27,908 nt of DNA, taken from an uncultured Streptomyces sp. (GTDB lineage Bacteria; Actinomycetota; Actinomycetes; Streptomycetales; Streptomycetaceae). A program made the position numbers and the translations under genes. Positions 7,655 through 14,689 of this stretch are shown here, one piece after another (position 1 is the first letter of the stretch; every line of letters starts with the position of its first letter). The stretch lies in contig CAMLJW010000009.1 of NCBI GenBank assembly GCA_946480485.1, positions 1 through 27,908 on the forward strand. The letters are read 5' to 3'. The notes beneath the pieces were generated by a model. That model worked only from the letters and a program-made list of their open reading frames with translations. It made no database searches and was not told the DNA's origin.

Positions 7655-8419
7655 ATGACCGACAAAGACCAGCAGCAGGAAGACGAGGCAAGGACTCTCC
7701 TCGACCGGCTCGGCGTCGAACGCAAGAAGCTCGAAGCCAGGCTGGACGACATCCAGAAGGAGACCCACGACGCGATCGTGAACGTCCTCATGGCCCGAAC
7801 CTTGGGCCCCTCAGAGGTCGCACGCCGGGTGCAGTACGACCGGCAACACGTCGCCCGAATCGCGAAGAAGGCCGGCGTACCCCCTCTGCGGGAGGCCACC
7901 GTCGTCAGCCGGGCAAAGGCGGCCAAGGAGCCGACCCCCGCCGCAGCTGCGCCTCGCCAGCAGGTCACCCAAGCAGTACGGAAGCCCGTGCCGAGCATCT
8001 CCCCGAGGGTCGCGGCGTTGCCCTACGACCGCATCAAGGAACTGGCCGACCGCGCCAGGGACCGGTACCCGGATTGGGTGGAGGAGATCCGGCAGGATTA
8101 CCCACATCTGCGTGGGCCGGACTTGGACCTTGTGATCGTGGAGCTGGGACACCAGAAGGGATTCAAGATCAAGGAACTCGACGATCCGCCAAAGCCCAAG
8201 CCTGCCGACCGGCCGGTGACTGACGAGGAAGCGGCGGAGTTCGCTGCGCGCGCCCGATCCAAGGCCAACGAGATGCAGTCGAAGAAGCTGGACCAGGTCG
8301 TCGAGTCTGCGGCTGAGGGGTCCAAGGACTTCGCGGTCATGCACGCCGGCCTGGACATGGGTCTGCTGACGCACGACGAGGTGTACGGCCCGGTGAGCAG
8401 CGAGGAGAAGAACGCATGA
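7655..8419 (+). CDS. Helix-turn-helix protein heading a plus-strand island
   Basis: A 254-residue protein. Residues about 8-45 are Glu/Lys/Arg-rich and likely coiled-coil. They are followed by a helix-turn-helix-like segment (LGPSEVARRVQYDRQHVARI). An Ala/Pro linker leads to a helical part with YPDWVEEIRQDYPHL, and a Lys/Ser/Glu C-terminus. It may be a DNA-binding regulator. I chose ATG 7655; a GTG at 7613 would add 14 residues but has no better ribosome-binding site. The stop overlaps the next ATG (ATGA). Confidence 0.78.
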   Translation: MTDKDQQQEDEARTLLDRLGVERKKLEARLDDIQKETHDAIVNVLMARTLGPSEVARRVQYDRQHVARIAKKAGVPPLREATVVSRAKAAKEPTPAAAAPRQQVTQAVRKPVPSISPRVAALPYDRIKELADRARDRYPDWVEEIRQDYPHLRGPDLDLVIVELGHQKGFKIKELDDPPKPKPADRPVTDEEAAEFAARARSKANEMQSKKLDQVVESAAEGSKDFAVMHAGLDMGLLTHDEVYGPVSSEEKNA

Positions 8420-8598
8420 GCGAGCCGTTGATCCGCCGCCGTAGCCTGCCCAACTCGCTGCGCTACCTCGCCCGGAAGCTGGACGGGCCGTTGACGGACG
8501 GCGAACGGGCGGGCGTCGCGCTCACCCTCACCTCGCTCGCCGACGAGCTGGACCCACCGAGCGCGGGCCCGGCGCGCCCGGACGAGGAACCCACATGA
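8416..8598 (+). CDS. Small hypothetical protein (60 aa)
   Basis: A 60-residue protein starting at ATG 8416, overlapping the previous stop (ATGA) with GAGGAG just upstream. It has a basic N-terminus (IRRRSLPNSLRYLARKL), a short helical middle and a Pro-rich acidic tail. No family is recognised; its role is probably linked to the preceding HTH gene by coupling. Confidence 0.68.
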   Translation: MSEPLIRRRSLPNSLRYLARKLDGPLTDGERAGVALTLTSLADELDPPSAGPARPDEEPT

Positions 8599-8858
8599 GC
8601 GCCCGGCCGCCGCTGATCACCGACCACTGGTTCCGGCCCGGCCCCGTCAACCCCGACGGCAGCGACGGCTACTGGATCTGCGACCGCTGCGGCCAGCATC
8701 GAGGCGACCACCTTCAAGCCGAAGGCCACTGGCGGAAACCCCTCCACACGTTCACCCCTCAGCGGCACTTCCCGTCGCAGTGCAAGACGTGCGGCCGACG
8801 ACACCGCCACACGACGCACACGCCCTGGCTGTGGGAGCAACTAAAGGCCGCCGTATGA
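8595..8858 (+). CDS. Small protein with two CxxC motifs
   Basis: An 87-residue protein starting at ATG 8595 (ATGA junction, GAGGAA upstream). A CDRCGQHRGDH segment near residues 29-39 and QCKTCGRRHRH near residues 62-72 together offer four cysteines and several histidines. A zinc-ribbon or treble-clef-like fold is likely. Such proteins are frequent in actinophages, and their targets are unknown. It is translationally coupled on both sides. Confidence 0.72.
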   Translation: MSARPPLITDHWFRPGPVNPDGSDGYWICDRCGQHRGDHLQAEGHWRKPLHTFTPQRHFPSQCKTCGRRHRHTTHTPWLWEQLKAAV

Positions 8859-9238
8859 CCGTCGAAGTCCTGCGCACATACCGCTTCCAATGCGACGCAG
8901 CCCGCTGCACAGTGTCTGACCTTTCCGAGACCGACGACGCTCCCGTCGGCTGGACGACGATCGACAGCATCGCCCACCAGTCGCACACCCCGCTGCCGTC
9001 AGCAAAGGCGGGCCGGACCCTGCTGCGGGCTCTGGACGTCCGGTCCCTTCGATCACACGGCCGCTTCCGGCTCCACCTATGCCCCACTCACGTGGGTGCC
9101 CTGAGAGAACACACGCCGCAAACCGACAACGAGGGCGGCCAAGGCACGTCCGTCGCCTGCTCCTGCGGCGCACGCCTGGCGTGGTCTACGTCGGACCCCA
9201 AGGCGGTCTGGGTGCAGCACTACGAGGTCGTCTCCTAG
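8855..9238 (+). CDS. Hypothetical protein with split Cys motifs
   Basis: A 127-residue protein starting at ATG 8855 (ATGA junction). CDAARC at about residues 13-18, CPTH near residue 76 and CSCGARLAW near residue 103 suggest a metal-stabilised fold, with C..C....C..H plus a C-terminal CxC. Upstream frame is open but overlaps the preceding gene. It is the last gene of the island and is followed by a perfect hairpin at 9254-9279. Confidence 0.74.
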   Translation: MTVEVLRTYRFQCDAARCTVSDLSETDDAPVGWTTIDSIAHQSHTPLPSAKAGRTLLRALDVRSLRSHGRFRLHLCPTHVGALREHTPQTDNEGGQGTSVACSCGARLAWSTSDPKAVWVQHYEVVS

Positions 9239-9253
9239 CCCGCCGCATGACGA

Positions 9254-9279
9254 AGGCCCCGCCCGGTTGGGCGGGGCCT
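9254..9279. terminator. Bidirectional terminator between convergent genes
   Basis: A perfect 11-bp inverted repeat with a 4-base loop (AGGCCCCGCCC / GGGCGGGGCCT), followed by CTCTCC. It sits between the end of the plus-strand island and the end of the convergent lipoprotein gene. Confidence 0.85.
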
Positions 9280-9300
9280 CTCCACGTCCGGGCCGCTGTC

Positions 9301-9654
9301 CTACTGCTCGGCGCGCGGATCGTCCGCCATCTCCAAGCCATCAATCAGCGCATCCTGAAAAGCCCGATTGCCGCGAGGGGGGAAATCCTCATCCGCCAAA
9401 GGCTGGCACGCCTCGGGTGTTCGCGGGTCGTCCTGCCAGCCGCCGAGGTCGAAGTTCCAGTCGTCCCAGCCCGGCGCTGCTTCGGCGACGGCGACGCTGC
9501 ACAGGCGCATGGTCTCGTCGTGGCTGAGCGAGGGCGTGGCGGTCACAGTGACGGTCGCGGTCGCCTTCGCCTTCGCGGGCTCGCTCTCGGACGAGCTGGA
9601 GCAGCCGGCCAGTGCGAGCGCGGCGGCGGTGAGCAGGACGGTGGTGCGGCGCAT
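9301..9654 (-). CDS. Putative secreted lipoprotein
   Basis: A 117-residue protein. The N-terminus is a lipoprotein signal: MRRTT, a hydrophobic stretch and a lipobox LALAGC with the lipidated Cys near residue 17. A Ser/Ala/Thr/Lys-rich linker follows and then an acidic domain with two cysteines (LCSV and EACQPL), probably exposed outside the membrane. I chose ATG 9654 (GGGGGGA upstream) over a TTG at 9666. It stands alone between the 9254-9279 terminator and a divergent gene. It could be expressed from a prophage, for example in surface modification or superinfection exclusion; that is speculation. Confidence 0.8.
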   Translation of the reverse strand: MRRTTVLLTAAALALAGCSSSSESEPAKAKATATVTVTATPSLSHDETMRLCSVAVAEAAPGWDDWNFDLGGWQDDPRTPEACQPLADEDFPPRGNRAFQDALIDGLEMADDPRAEQ

Positions 9655-9793
9655 GGTTCCCCCCAAGGAACTCGTGTGCAGAAAAGGGCATCATGCACCC
9701 GTGCGCAGCATGTGGTGTCGGTGTGTCCATGCTGTGACCCGAACTCCCGCTGTTCCAGCCGCCCTTGTCGGTGCGGCCCGCCACACTCAGCTC

Positions 9794-9973
9794 ATGGCCA
9801 TCCGGTACGGCGTCCAAGCCGACAGTGAAGAAGAGTGCGCTGAAGGGCTGGCACTCCTCGTCGACGCGGGCATGCTGCCCGTCATGCTGCCGAAGCATTT
9901 GACCGACGGGCGTTGGATGGCCCGCGCCGTGCCGTCCCCTGCTACGCGTGCGGGCAGGCCGGCCGACCGGTAG
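9794..9973 (+). CDS. Small hypothetical protein (59 aa)
   Basis: A 59-residue protein starting at ATG 9794. No clear ribosome-binding site precedes it, so it may be leaderless. It begins AIRYGVQADSEEECAEGL and has a short hydrophobic middle (LLVDAGMLPVMLP). It is divergent from the lipoprotein gene and is followed by a strong hairpin, so it looks like a single-gene unit. No family is recognised. Confidence 0.6.
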   Translation: MAIRYGVQADSEEECAEGLALLVDAGMLPVMLPKHLTDGRWMARAVPSPATRAGRPADR

Positions 9974-9986
9974 CCGGGCGTGGGAA

Positions 9987-10023
9987 GGGCCCGTCACCGA
10001 CGGGGGATTACGGTGACGGGCCC
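9987..10023. terminator. Strong hairpin, probable bidirectional terminator
   Basis: A perfect 12-bp inverted repeat, GGGCCCGTCACC (9987-9998) and GGTGACGGGCCC (10012-10023), between the convergent ends of the 59-aa gene and the minus-strand membrane cluster. A second small CCGGG/CCCGG repeat follows at about 10031-10045. Confidence 0.8.
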
Positions 10024-10082
10024 CAGGGTGCCGGGCGTTACCCGGCGCGCAGCTGCCAGTGTGGCAGGCGCGTCCGATTCGC

Positions 10083-10331
10083 TTAGCGGCCCCAGCAGTT
10101 CGACAACAACAGGGCGAGGAAGAACAACGCTGCCCAGAGTGAGCCCTTCGGCAGCAACCCGTCGCCGCGCGACTCTGCATGGACGCGTCGTACGCCGTCG
10201 CCTGCGGTCGGTGCGAGCCCGCCGTGCGCGGCCTGGCGGTGCTCGTCGCGGTCGTCCTCAGCGGTCTCACGGTGGTCGCGCCTGGACGGGGAGACGGCAT
10301 CGCACTGAGCACACCAGTACTCGTAGGGCAT
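10083..10331 (-). CDS. Small CxxC protein with C-terminal membrane segment
   Basis: An 82-residue protein starting at ATG 10331 with CGGAG upstream. The N-terminus (YWCAQCDAVSP) has a CxxC followed by several Asp/Glu/His/Arg. The C-terminus is a hydrophobic anchor (AALFFLALLLSNCWG). I have a memory of similar small proteins in Streptomyces mobile elements, but no known function. It is the last gene of the membrane cluster. Confidence 0.75.
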   Translation of the reverse strand: MPYEYWCAQCDAVSPSRRDHRETAEDDRDEHRQAAHGGLAPTAGDGVRRVHAESRGDGLLPKGSLWAALFFLALLLSNCWGR

Positions 10332-10348
10332 CGATTCTCCGGGGTGAG

Positions 10349-11137
10349 TTAGGGCTTGCTCAGCGTGTGGGTGCGGTGCCGGTCGGCCGGGTCAGTGATG
10401 ATCGTCATCCCCTCTCGGGACTGCACGCGGATCGTGTTGTTGGCGTTGGTGTTGGCCGATGAGCTGGGCAAACAACGCTCACCGTCAGCCGCTTTCAGTT
10501 CGGGGGAGGCGTGCGGCAGATCATCCCGGTGAACCCCGGGCCCGTTCCCCCGGCCAGTGCGCACCCCTTCCCGCACCCGGATGTTAGCCGCGGTGAGGAC
10601 CTCCCGTACGGCCTTCGTATCAGCCGCGTGAAGGGGGCCGCGGAGGGCGGTGAGGAGAGCCCCGCGGTCGTCTCCGATGACGTCCCGGACGAGGTCCACA
10701 ACGTCCTGCGGATCGGGCCAGGCGGCCTCCTCCCCCGCAGGCTCGTCAGACGTCTCGCGGCCTGCTTCGCTGTCGGCGTGGCCGGGGCCGATCCGGTGTT
10801 CGACCCAGGCGGTGAGCTGGTCGAGGTACTGCTTCGGGGTGAACGCGAGGACCAGCAGCAGCCAGCCCACCGGGATGACCAAGGGCAGCCAGCCGTCGTA
10901 GAAGAAGCATGCCCACACGGCGATGCCGTGGACGGTCCAGGCGGTGCCGGTGCCGAAGCGTGCGGCGATCCATGCGCCGGGGCCGCAGATACCGGCCCAG
11001 AGCGCGCCCCGCCAGCTGGTTGGCGACGGGGCGGGGGTCGGCTCCAGGCCGTCGCTTGGCTGCTCCTCGGTGTCGTCGGGGATCTCCTCGGCCGGCTCCG
11101 GTTCGGGGGCGTGTTTGCGCAGGTTGAAGAGGTTCAT
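10349..11137 (-). CDS. Membrane protein with cytoplasmic C-terminal domain
   Basis: A 262-residue protein starting at ATG 11137 and overlapping the previous stop (ATGA). An acidic N-terminus (EEIPDDTEEQ) leads to two or three hydrophobic segments around residues 45-110 (WTVHGIAVWACFFYDG and PLVIPVGWLLLVLAF). The rest is soluble, with VVDLVRDVIGDDRGALLTAL and a C-terminal segment with NTNANN and GMTIITDPADRH. I recall such proteins from Streptomyces mobile elements without an assigned function. It is part of a cluster of membrane genes transcribed together. Confidence 0.78.
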   Translation of the reverse strand: MNLFNLRKHAPEPEPAEEIPDDTEEQPSDGLEPTPAPSPTSWRGALWAGICGPGAWIAARFGTGTAWTVHGIAVWACFFYDGWLPLVIPVGWLLLVLAFTPKQYLDQLTAWVEHRIGPGHADSEAGRETSDEPAGEEAAWPDPQDVVDLVRDVIGDDRGALLTALRGPLHAADTKAVREVLTAANIRVREGVRTGRGNGPGVHRDDLPHASPELKAADGERCLPSSSANTNANNTIRVQSREGMTIITDPADRHRTHTLSKP

Positions 11138-11538
11138 GCGATGTTCGCCCCCAGGCTGGCGATCGCGTTGGACACGTACGACCATGTGCCGCCTGCGCCT
11201 GCGGCGATGTACCAGAAAAAGATGCCGAGCACGCCAACCTGCTTCGTGGACAGCCTCTTGAACGCCATGAAGACCGCAGTGGCGAGGGCGAGCGCGGGCA
11301 TCGTGACGCCGGGGATCATGCCGTTGACGGTGGCGATGATGCTGCCCACGAAGTCCGGGACGATTTTGAAGATGCCGCCGGCTGCTTTGTATGCGGATCC
11401 GGCGAGCATCGAGAAGACGAGGGTGGGCCACCATCCGAGTGGCTTGAGTTGGCCGCCGCCGGGGATGCCGAAGATGAGGAGCACGGTGAGGACGAGGGCC
11501 AAACCGACGGGGCCGAGGTTGCCGAACACGCTGGTCAC
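11134..11538 (-). CDS. Multi-span membrane protein
   Basis: A 134-residue, very hydrophobic protein with about four membrane segments, at about residues 10-28 (VGLALVLTVLLIFGIPG), 36-55, 78-94 and 100-120 (VLGIFFWYIAAGAGG). I chose GTG 11538, with TAGGAA upstream and the previous stop ten bases away. It resembles a small integral membrane family I recall in Streptomyces mobile elements. A role in a membrane channel or spread function is inference from the cluster. Confidence 0.78.
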   Translation of the reverse strand: MTSVFGNLGPVGLALVLTVLLIFGIPGGGQLKPLGWWPTLVFSMLAGSAYKAAGGIFKIVPDFVGSIIATVNGMIPGVTMPALALATAVFMAFKRLSTKQVGVLGIFFWYIAAGAGGTWSYVSNAIASLGANIA

Positions 11539-11547
11539 GAGGGGTTC

Positions 11548-12246
11548 CTAGGGTTGGTAGCCGGTGCCGTACAGCAGCACGCCGGCGGCGACGGACGAGA
11601 CGGGGACGGTGGCGCACCAGGCGACGGGCCACGCCCAGCGGCGGGAGTGCCGGTAGAGGCCGCAAGCGCAGGCGCCGAGCCCGTAGAGCACCCACGCAGA
11701 CGAGGCGGTCCAGTTGCCAGCGGCGAACCACGCTGCGGTGTCGGTGCCCCAGTCGACCCAGCCAGGCCACCAGCCCGCGCCTGCGGCGGTGGCGTGGTAG
11801 ATGAGCCAGCGGATGCGGCGGGGGATACGGTCGTAGGCGTCGAGGAGGGACTGGCGGGGGCTGCGCATGGCGGCCGGGTGGTCGGTCTTGTGCCGCTTCT
11901 TCCGCGGCTTCTTCTTGACCTTGGCTTTCGGCTTCTTGGTGGGCTTCGGCTGGCCCGATTGGGGCTCGTTCTCGGCGTTGTCCTCGTCGGCGGGCTCGGG
12001 CTGCGGGTCGGGTGTGGTCGGTGTGGGGGTGCTGTCGAGGATGTCGTCGAGCCAGTCCCGTGGGCGTTGCGGCGGCTCCGGTTCGGTGCTGGTGTCGGTG
12101 CTGATGTGGGGCTTGGGGTCCCACCAGTTGGGCAGCCTGGGGCTGGTCGGAGGGCTGCTGGGCGTTGGGTTGGCGGCGGGCCCGTCGACGAGCTGACGGA
12201 GGCGGGCACGGACTCGGAGCTCGTCGGCTCCCGGATTGTGGCTCAC
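11548..12246 (-). CDS. Membrane protein with disordered, charged N-terminus
   Basis: A 232-residue protein starting at GTG 12246 and overlapping the previous stop (GTGA). Residues about 25-125 are Pro/Asp/Glu/Lys-rich, ending in a strongly basic stretch (KKPKAKVKKKPRKKRHK). The C-terminal about 100 residues contain about three hydrophobic segments (WVLYGLGACACGLY and VAWCATVPVSSVAAGVLL). It looks like a membrane-anchored protein with a flexible cytoplasmic arm. No characterised family. It lies in the middle of the membrane cluster. Confidence 0.75.
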   Translation of the reverse strand: MSHNPGADELRVRARLRQLVDGPAANPTPSSPPTSPRLPNWWDPKPHISTDTSTEPEPPQRPRDWLDDILDSTPTPTTPDPQPEPADEDNAENEPQSGQPKPTKKPKAKVKKKPRKKRHKTDHPAAMRSPRQSLLDAYDRIPRRIRWLIYHATAAGAGWWPGWVDWGTDTAAWFAAGNWTASSAWVLYGLGACACGLYRHSRRWAWPVAWCATVPVSSVAAGVLLYGTGYQP

Positions 12247-13334
12247 GTGTAGAACCCCGTTCCTTCGTTGATGCGTGCGCGCGCGTCTTTGAGCCGTCGG
12301 CCGGCGGTGGCCGGGCTCACGGCGAGAATCTCGGCGGCGCTGGTCTTGGTGAGCCGCTCCCCGACCCTGAGCCGGGCCGCGAGTTGGGTGATCTGCTGCT
12401 CCTTCTCGTCGGGCTGCGGCTCATCGGGCTCATCGGCGGGCTCAGTGGTCGACTCAGCCCGGCTCACGAGGGTCGGCTCGGGCGGGCTCAAGACGGGCTC
12501 ACGTGCGACGTGCTGGTCAGGCAGGGCGGGCAGCTTGGGTGGGGGCGGTAGAAACGGGGCAGCCAGCTCAGGGAGCGGTGCACTCGCGGTCACCCCGAGA
12601 GCCGTGTTCACGGTCGTCTCGAAGTCGACCGGCTCAGGCTCACCGGGCTGCGGCTCACGGCTCACGGCAGGCTGAGCCGGGGGTAGTTCGGGGTGAGCCG
12701 GGGCTGAGCCGAGCATGGCGGCGAGCGCCGTGTCCGCACCTTTGGTGAGCCGCTCGCGCTGGACGTTGACAAGGCCTGAGCCGAGCTGCGCGTCGCCGTG
12801 GCCGGCTCGGCTCATGAGCCGCCACGCCTTCAGCTCGGACTGGTGCTGTACCCATTGCCATGGGTGGCGCTCGGAGCGTGCTCGCTGGTAGGCGATGCGT
12901 CGCATGGTTGTGGCGTTGCGGCGGAGCGCTTCGACGTCGGTGTCGGTGGTGTAGACGACGACGCGGCGGGCGAGGAGGCCGAGGCCTTCGGCGGCGCCGC
13001 ACATGCCGAGCGGGGTGAGGGCGTACACGATCTGCTCGGTGAGGGTGTCGGCGACCGCGACGCCGATGGTGGAGGCTGCGAGTGGGGCGAGCCACAGTCC
13101 GGCGCGTACGGCGGTCGGGGAAGGCTGCCCGAACATGGTGAGGACGAGCATGACGAGGGCGAGGACGAGGGTGACGCCTTCGCCGGCCGCGACGGCGCCT
13201 GCGGCGGTGCCGGAGCGGTTGAACTCGGAGACGACGTTGGTGTAGGTGCCCCACCCGCCGAAGCCGCCCACGGCGATCATGGGGAGCGTGGTGAGGGTGA
13301 GGACTGCTTTCTGTCCTCGGGTGAGGGTTTTCAC
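12243..13334 (-). CDS. Conjugal-transfer-like membrane protein with C-terminal HTH
   Basis: A 363-residue protein. The N-terminal about 130 residues hold about four hydrophobic segments (around LTTLPMIAVGGFGGWG, LVLALVMLVLTMFG, GLWLAPLAASTIGVAVA and YALTPLGMCGAAEGLGLLA). A basic region follows, then a Pro/Ala/Glu linker, then a C-terminal helix-turn-helix-like segment at about residues 325-355 (TKTSAAEILAVSPATAGRRL). I recall Streptomyces proteins of this architecture labelled as conjugal transfer (Spd-like), but this rests on memory. GTG 13334 is chosen because GGAG lies upstream. No TraB/FtsK-type pump is present in the window. Confidence 0.72.
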   Translation of the reverse strand: MKTLTRGQKAVLTLTTLPMIAVGGFGGWGTYTNVVSEFNRSGTAAGAVAAGEGVTLVLALVMLVLTMFGQPSPTAVRAGLWLAPLAASTIGVAVADTLTEQIVYALTPLGMCGAAEGLGLLARRVVVYTTDTDVEALRRNATTMRRIAYQRARSERHPWQWVQHQSELKAWRLMSRAGHGDAQLGSGLVNVQRERLTKGADTALAAMLGSAPAHPELPPAQPAVSREPQPGEPEPVDFETTVNTALGVTASAPLPELAAPFLPPPPKLPALPDQHVAREPVLSPPEPTLVSRAESTTEPADEPDEPQPDEKEQQITQLAARLRVGERLTKTSAAEILAVSPATAGRRLKDARARINEGTGFYT

Positions 13335-13360
13335 GGGGGTCTCCGGGGCGGTGGAGGTGG

Positions 13361-13495
13361 TTAGTGGTTGCGCCAGGCGTAGGCGGCGAGGGTGGCGCTG
13401 ACGAGGAGGGGTAGGGGTTGGTTGGTGAGGAGGGCGACGGCCGCGCATGCGGTGAAACCCCATCTGGCCAAGGGTGTTTGGAAGTGGCGGCGCAT
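13361..13495 (-). CDS. Small membrane protein (44 aa)
   Basis: A 44-residue protein starting at ATG 13495 with GAGGA upstream. After a basic N-terminus (MRRHFQTPLARW), two short hydrophobic stretches span most of the rest. The stop, TAA, lies 26 bases upstream of the start of the Spd-like gene. It is too short for most gene callers, but the ribosome-binding site, G/C third positions and placement at the head of the membrane cluster support it. Confidence 0.62.
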   Translation of the reverse strand: MRRHFQTPLARWGFTACAAVALLTNQPLPLLVSATLAAYAWRNH

Positions 13496-13511
13496 TGGGG
13501 TTCCTCAAGTG

Positions 13512-13560
13512 GTGGCCGCCCTCGCCCGCGTGGGGGTTTCGCGGTTTCGCGGGGGCGGCC
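13512..13560. terminator. GC-rich hairpin, possible terminator
   Basis: An imperfect inverted repeat: GGCCGCC (13512-13518) and CCCGCG pair with CGCGGG and GGCGGCC (13554-13560), with an unpaired CTCG. It lies between the 13575-13766 gene and the membrane cluster, only about 17 bases before the next start. Confidence 0.5.
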
Positions 13561-13574
13561 GGTCTGGGTGGGGG

Positions 13575-13766
13575 TTATCGGGCGGGCCGGTACCAGGTGC
13601 CGCGCTTTTCTTGGGCGCGGTCCCGGGTTTCCCATGCTTGGCCTTGGCGGGCGGCGCGGGTGGCGCTGCGGGAGCGTTGGACGCGCTGCTGGGTGCGGAG
13701 GTCGGCGGCGAGTTGGTGGTCGTTGCCCGGTTTGAGGCTGCGGCCGAAGTCGCGGAGGAAGCCCAT
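13575..13766 (-). CDS. Small Arg/Gln-rich hypothetical protein
   Basis: A 63-residue protein starting at ATG 13766, overlapping the upstream stop by one base (TGATG). It is rich in Arg and Gln (LRTQQRVQRSRSATRAARQ), so nucleic-acid contact is possible. No domain is recognised. It is the last of four overlapping tiny genes. Confidence 0.65.
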   Translation of the reverse strand: MGFLRDFGRSLKPGNDHQLAADLRTQQRVQRSRSATRAARQGQAWETRDRAQEKRGTWYRPAR

Positions 13767-13924
13767 CAGCGTGTGCCTGCCTGCTCGTTGGCGTGTGCGC
13801 GGGCGTGGGCGAGTTGGTCGCGGGCTGCGGCTTGTTGGGCGGCGGCCTGGGCGGCGGTGTATGTGGCGGCGGCCTCGCGCTGGAGGGCGGCGACACGTTC
13901 GGCTTCGGTGGGCTGCTGGCTCAT
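13766..13924 (-). CDS. Small Ala/Gln-rich helical protein
   Basis: A 52-residue protein starting at ATG 13924 (ATGA junction). It is almost wholly helical and Ala/Gln/Arg-rich (AAQAAAQQAAARDQLAHA). No function is recognised. It is coupled to both neighbours. Confidence 0.62.
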   Translation of the reverse strand: MSQQPTEAERVAALQREAAATYTAAQAAAQQAAARDQLAHARAHANEQAGTR

Positions 13925-13998
13925 GCGGACACCTGGCCGTCTTGGGGCTTGATGGGGTCGTGGTCTTTCTGGCCGCACCAGTCGCAGTAGGTGATCAT
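13921..13998 (-). CDS. Tiny CxxC peptide (25 aa)
   Basis: A 25-residue reading frame starting at ATG 13998, overlapping the previous stop and the next start (ATGA at both ends). It opens with ITYCDWCGQKDHD, so a CxxC pair and a His are concentrated in 12 residues. Coupling on both sides argues for translation. It is too short to assign a fold. Confidence 0.5.
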   Translation of the reverse strand: MITYCDWCGQKDHDPIKPQDGQVSA

Positions 13999-14159
13999 GC
14001 GTTCACCGCCGGGCATCCGCAGTTGGGGCGGGTGCAGCGGGCGGCGGCGTTGGCGCGGATGCGGGCCAGTTCGGCGTACAGGTCGGTGGACAGCCAGGTG
14101 TTGGCCTGACTCGACCTCGTGGGGCTGTGCTGGGGGGTGGGCTGATCGGTACGCTCCAT
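13995..14159 (-). CDS. Small hypothetical protein with Cys tail
   Basis: A 54-residue protein starting at ATG 14159, with GAAGGAG about ten bases upstream. A short helix (STDLYAELARIRANAA) is followed by CTRPNCGCPAV near the C-terminus, three cysteines in six residues. It is the first gene of the tiny-gene operon driven from the 14272-14293 regulatory region. No family is recognised. Confidence 0.65.
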   Translation of the reverse strand: MERTDQPTPQHSPTRSSQANTWLSTDLYAELARIRANAAARCTRPNCGCPAVNA

Positions 14160-14198
14160 GGCGGACCTGCTCCTTCGTCGCTGTTGTGGGTGGGTCCG

Positions 14199-14237
14199 CC
14201 CCCGGCCCATATGGCGTTCGCAGCGCCGGGCCGGGGG
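14199..14237. other. Perfect inverted repeat in the leader of the tiny-gene operon
   Basis: CCCCCGGCCC (14199-14208) and GGGCCGGGGG (14228-14237) form a perfect 10-bp stem. It lies between the regulatory palindrome and the 14159 start, so on the minus strand it would be in the transcript leader and could act as an attenuator or terminator. Confidence 0.55.
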
Positions 14238-14271
14238 CTTTGTGCATCAGCAGCACGGGCTGCTATCTCCG

Positions 14272-14293
14272 AATGTATGCCATGGCATACAAT
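14272..14293. promoter_or_regulatory. Operator palindrome with divergent -10-like elements
   Basis: GTATGCCATGGCATAC at 14275-14290 is a perfect 16-bp palindrome. Its edges overlap a plus-strand -10 (TACAAT, 14288-14293) and a minus-strand TACATT (14277-14272). A dimeric repressor bound here would block both directions. The plus-strand gene at 14327 encodes a small HTH protein that is a candidate ligand. No convincing -35 is visible. Confidence 0.65.
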
Positions 14294-14326
14294 GAGGCAA
14301 GCGGCCCGACCCACGAGAGGACGGGA

Positions 14327-14629
14327 ATGGCCGACGACATCACCAGGGAGGCGCAACAGGTGGTCGATGCCCTTAAGCAAGTCGAGGCGATCGAGGACCC
14401 GATCGAGCGCGCCGTGGCGATCAGCGAGGTGCTGGCCGACTACAAGGAGCGCGCGCCGCAACTGCGCGAGCTACAGCGGCAGGCGATCGAGGTCATGCGC
14501 GCCAACAAGGTGCCGTATCGCCAGATCGCCGAGCGGCTGAAGCTGCCGCTCGGAGTCGTCCAGAACATCGAGCGCGGTCATGGCAGCGGCTGGGGCACGA
14601 AGTCCCGGAAGAAGCCCGCCGAGGAATGA
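14327..14629 (+). CDS. Small helix-turn-helix regulator
   Basis: A 100-residue protein starting at ATG 14327, with GAGAGGACGGG upstream. The N-terminal 50 residues are helical and acidic (EAIEDPIERAVAISEVLAD). Residues about 60-84 form a helix-turn-helix (YRQIAERLKLPLGVVQNIE), followed by a basic tail. I recall this family as common in Streptomyces genomes, with an unknown target. The gene starts 37 bases after a perfect palindrome overlapping its -10, so autoregulation is plausible. It ends at a hairpin (14635-14663). Confidence 0.83.
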   Translation: MADDITREAQQVVDALKQVEAIEDPIERAVAISEVLADYKERAPQLRELQRQAIEVMRANKVPYRQIAERLKLPLGVVQNIERGHGSGWGTKSRKKPAEE

Positions 14630-14634
14630 GAGAA

Positions 14635-14663
14635 GGCCGAGCGGTGTGGAAGACCGCCCGGCC
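14635..14663 (+). terminator. Terminator after the HTH gene
   Basis: GGCCGAGCGGT and ACCGCCCGGCC form an 11-bp stem with one mismatch and a 7-base loop, beginning six bases after the stop of the HTH gene. Confidence 0.7.
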
Positions 14664-14689
14664 CTGAGCACGGTTGGAGCCAGTGCACT

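Noticed and set aside
7613..7655. GTG at 7613 as the start of the HTH gene
   Set aside because: It would add 14 residues without a better ribosome-binding site; ATG 7655 gives a more typical N-terminus, although the choice is not certain.
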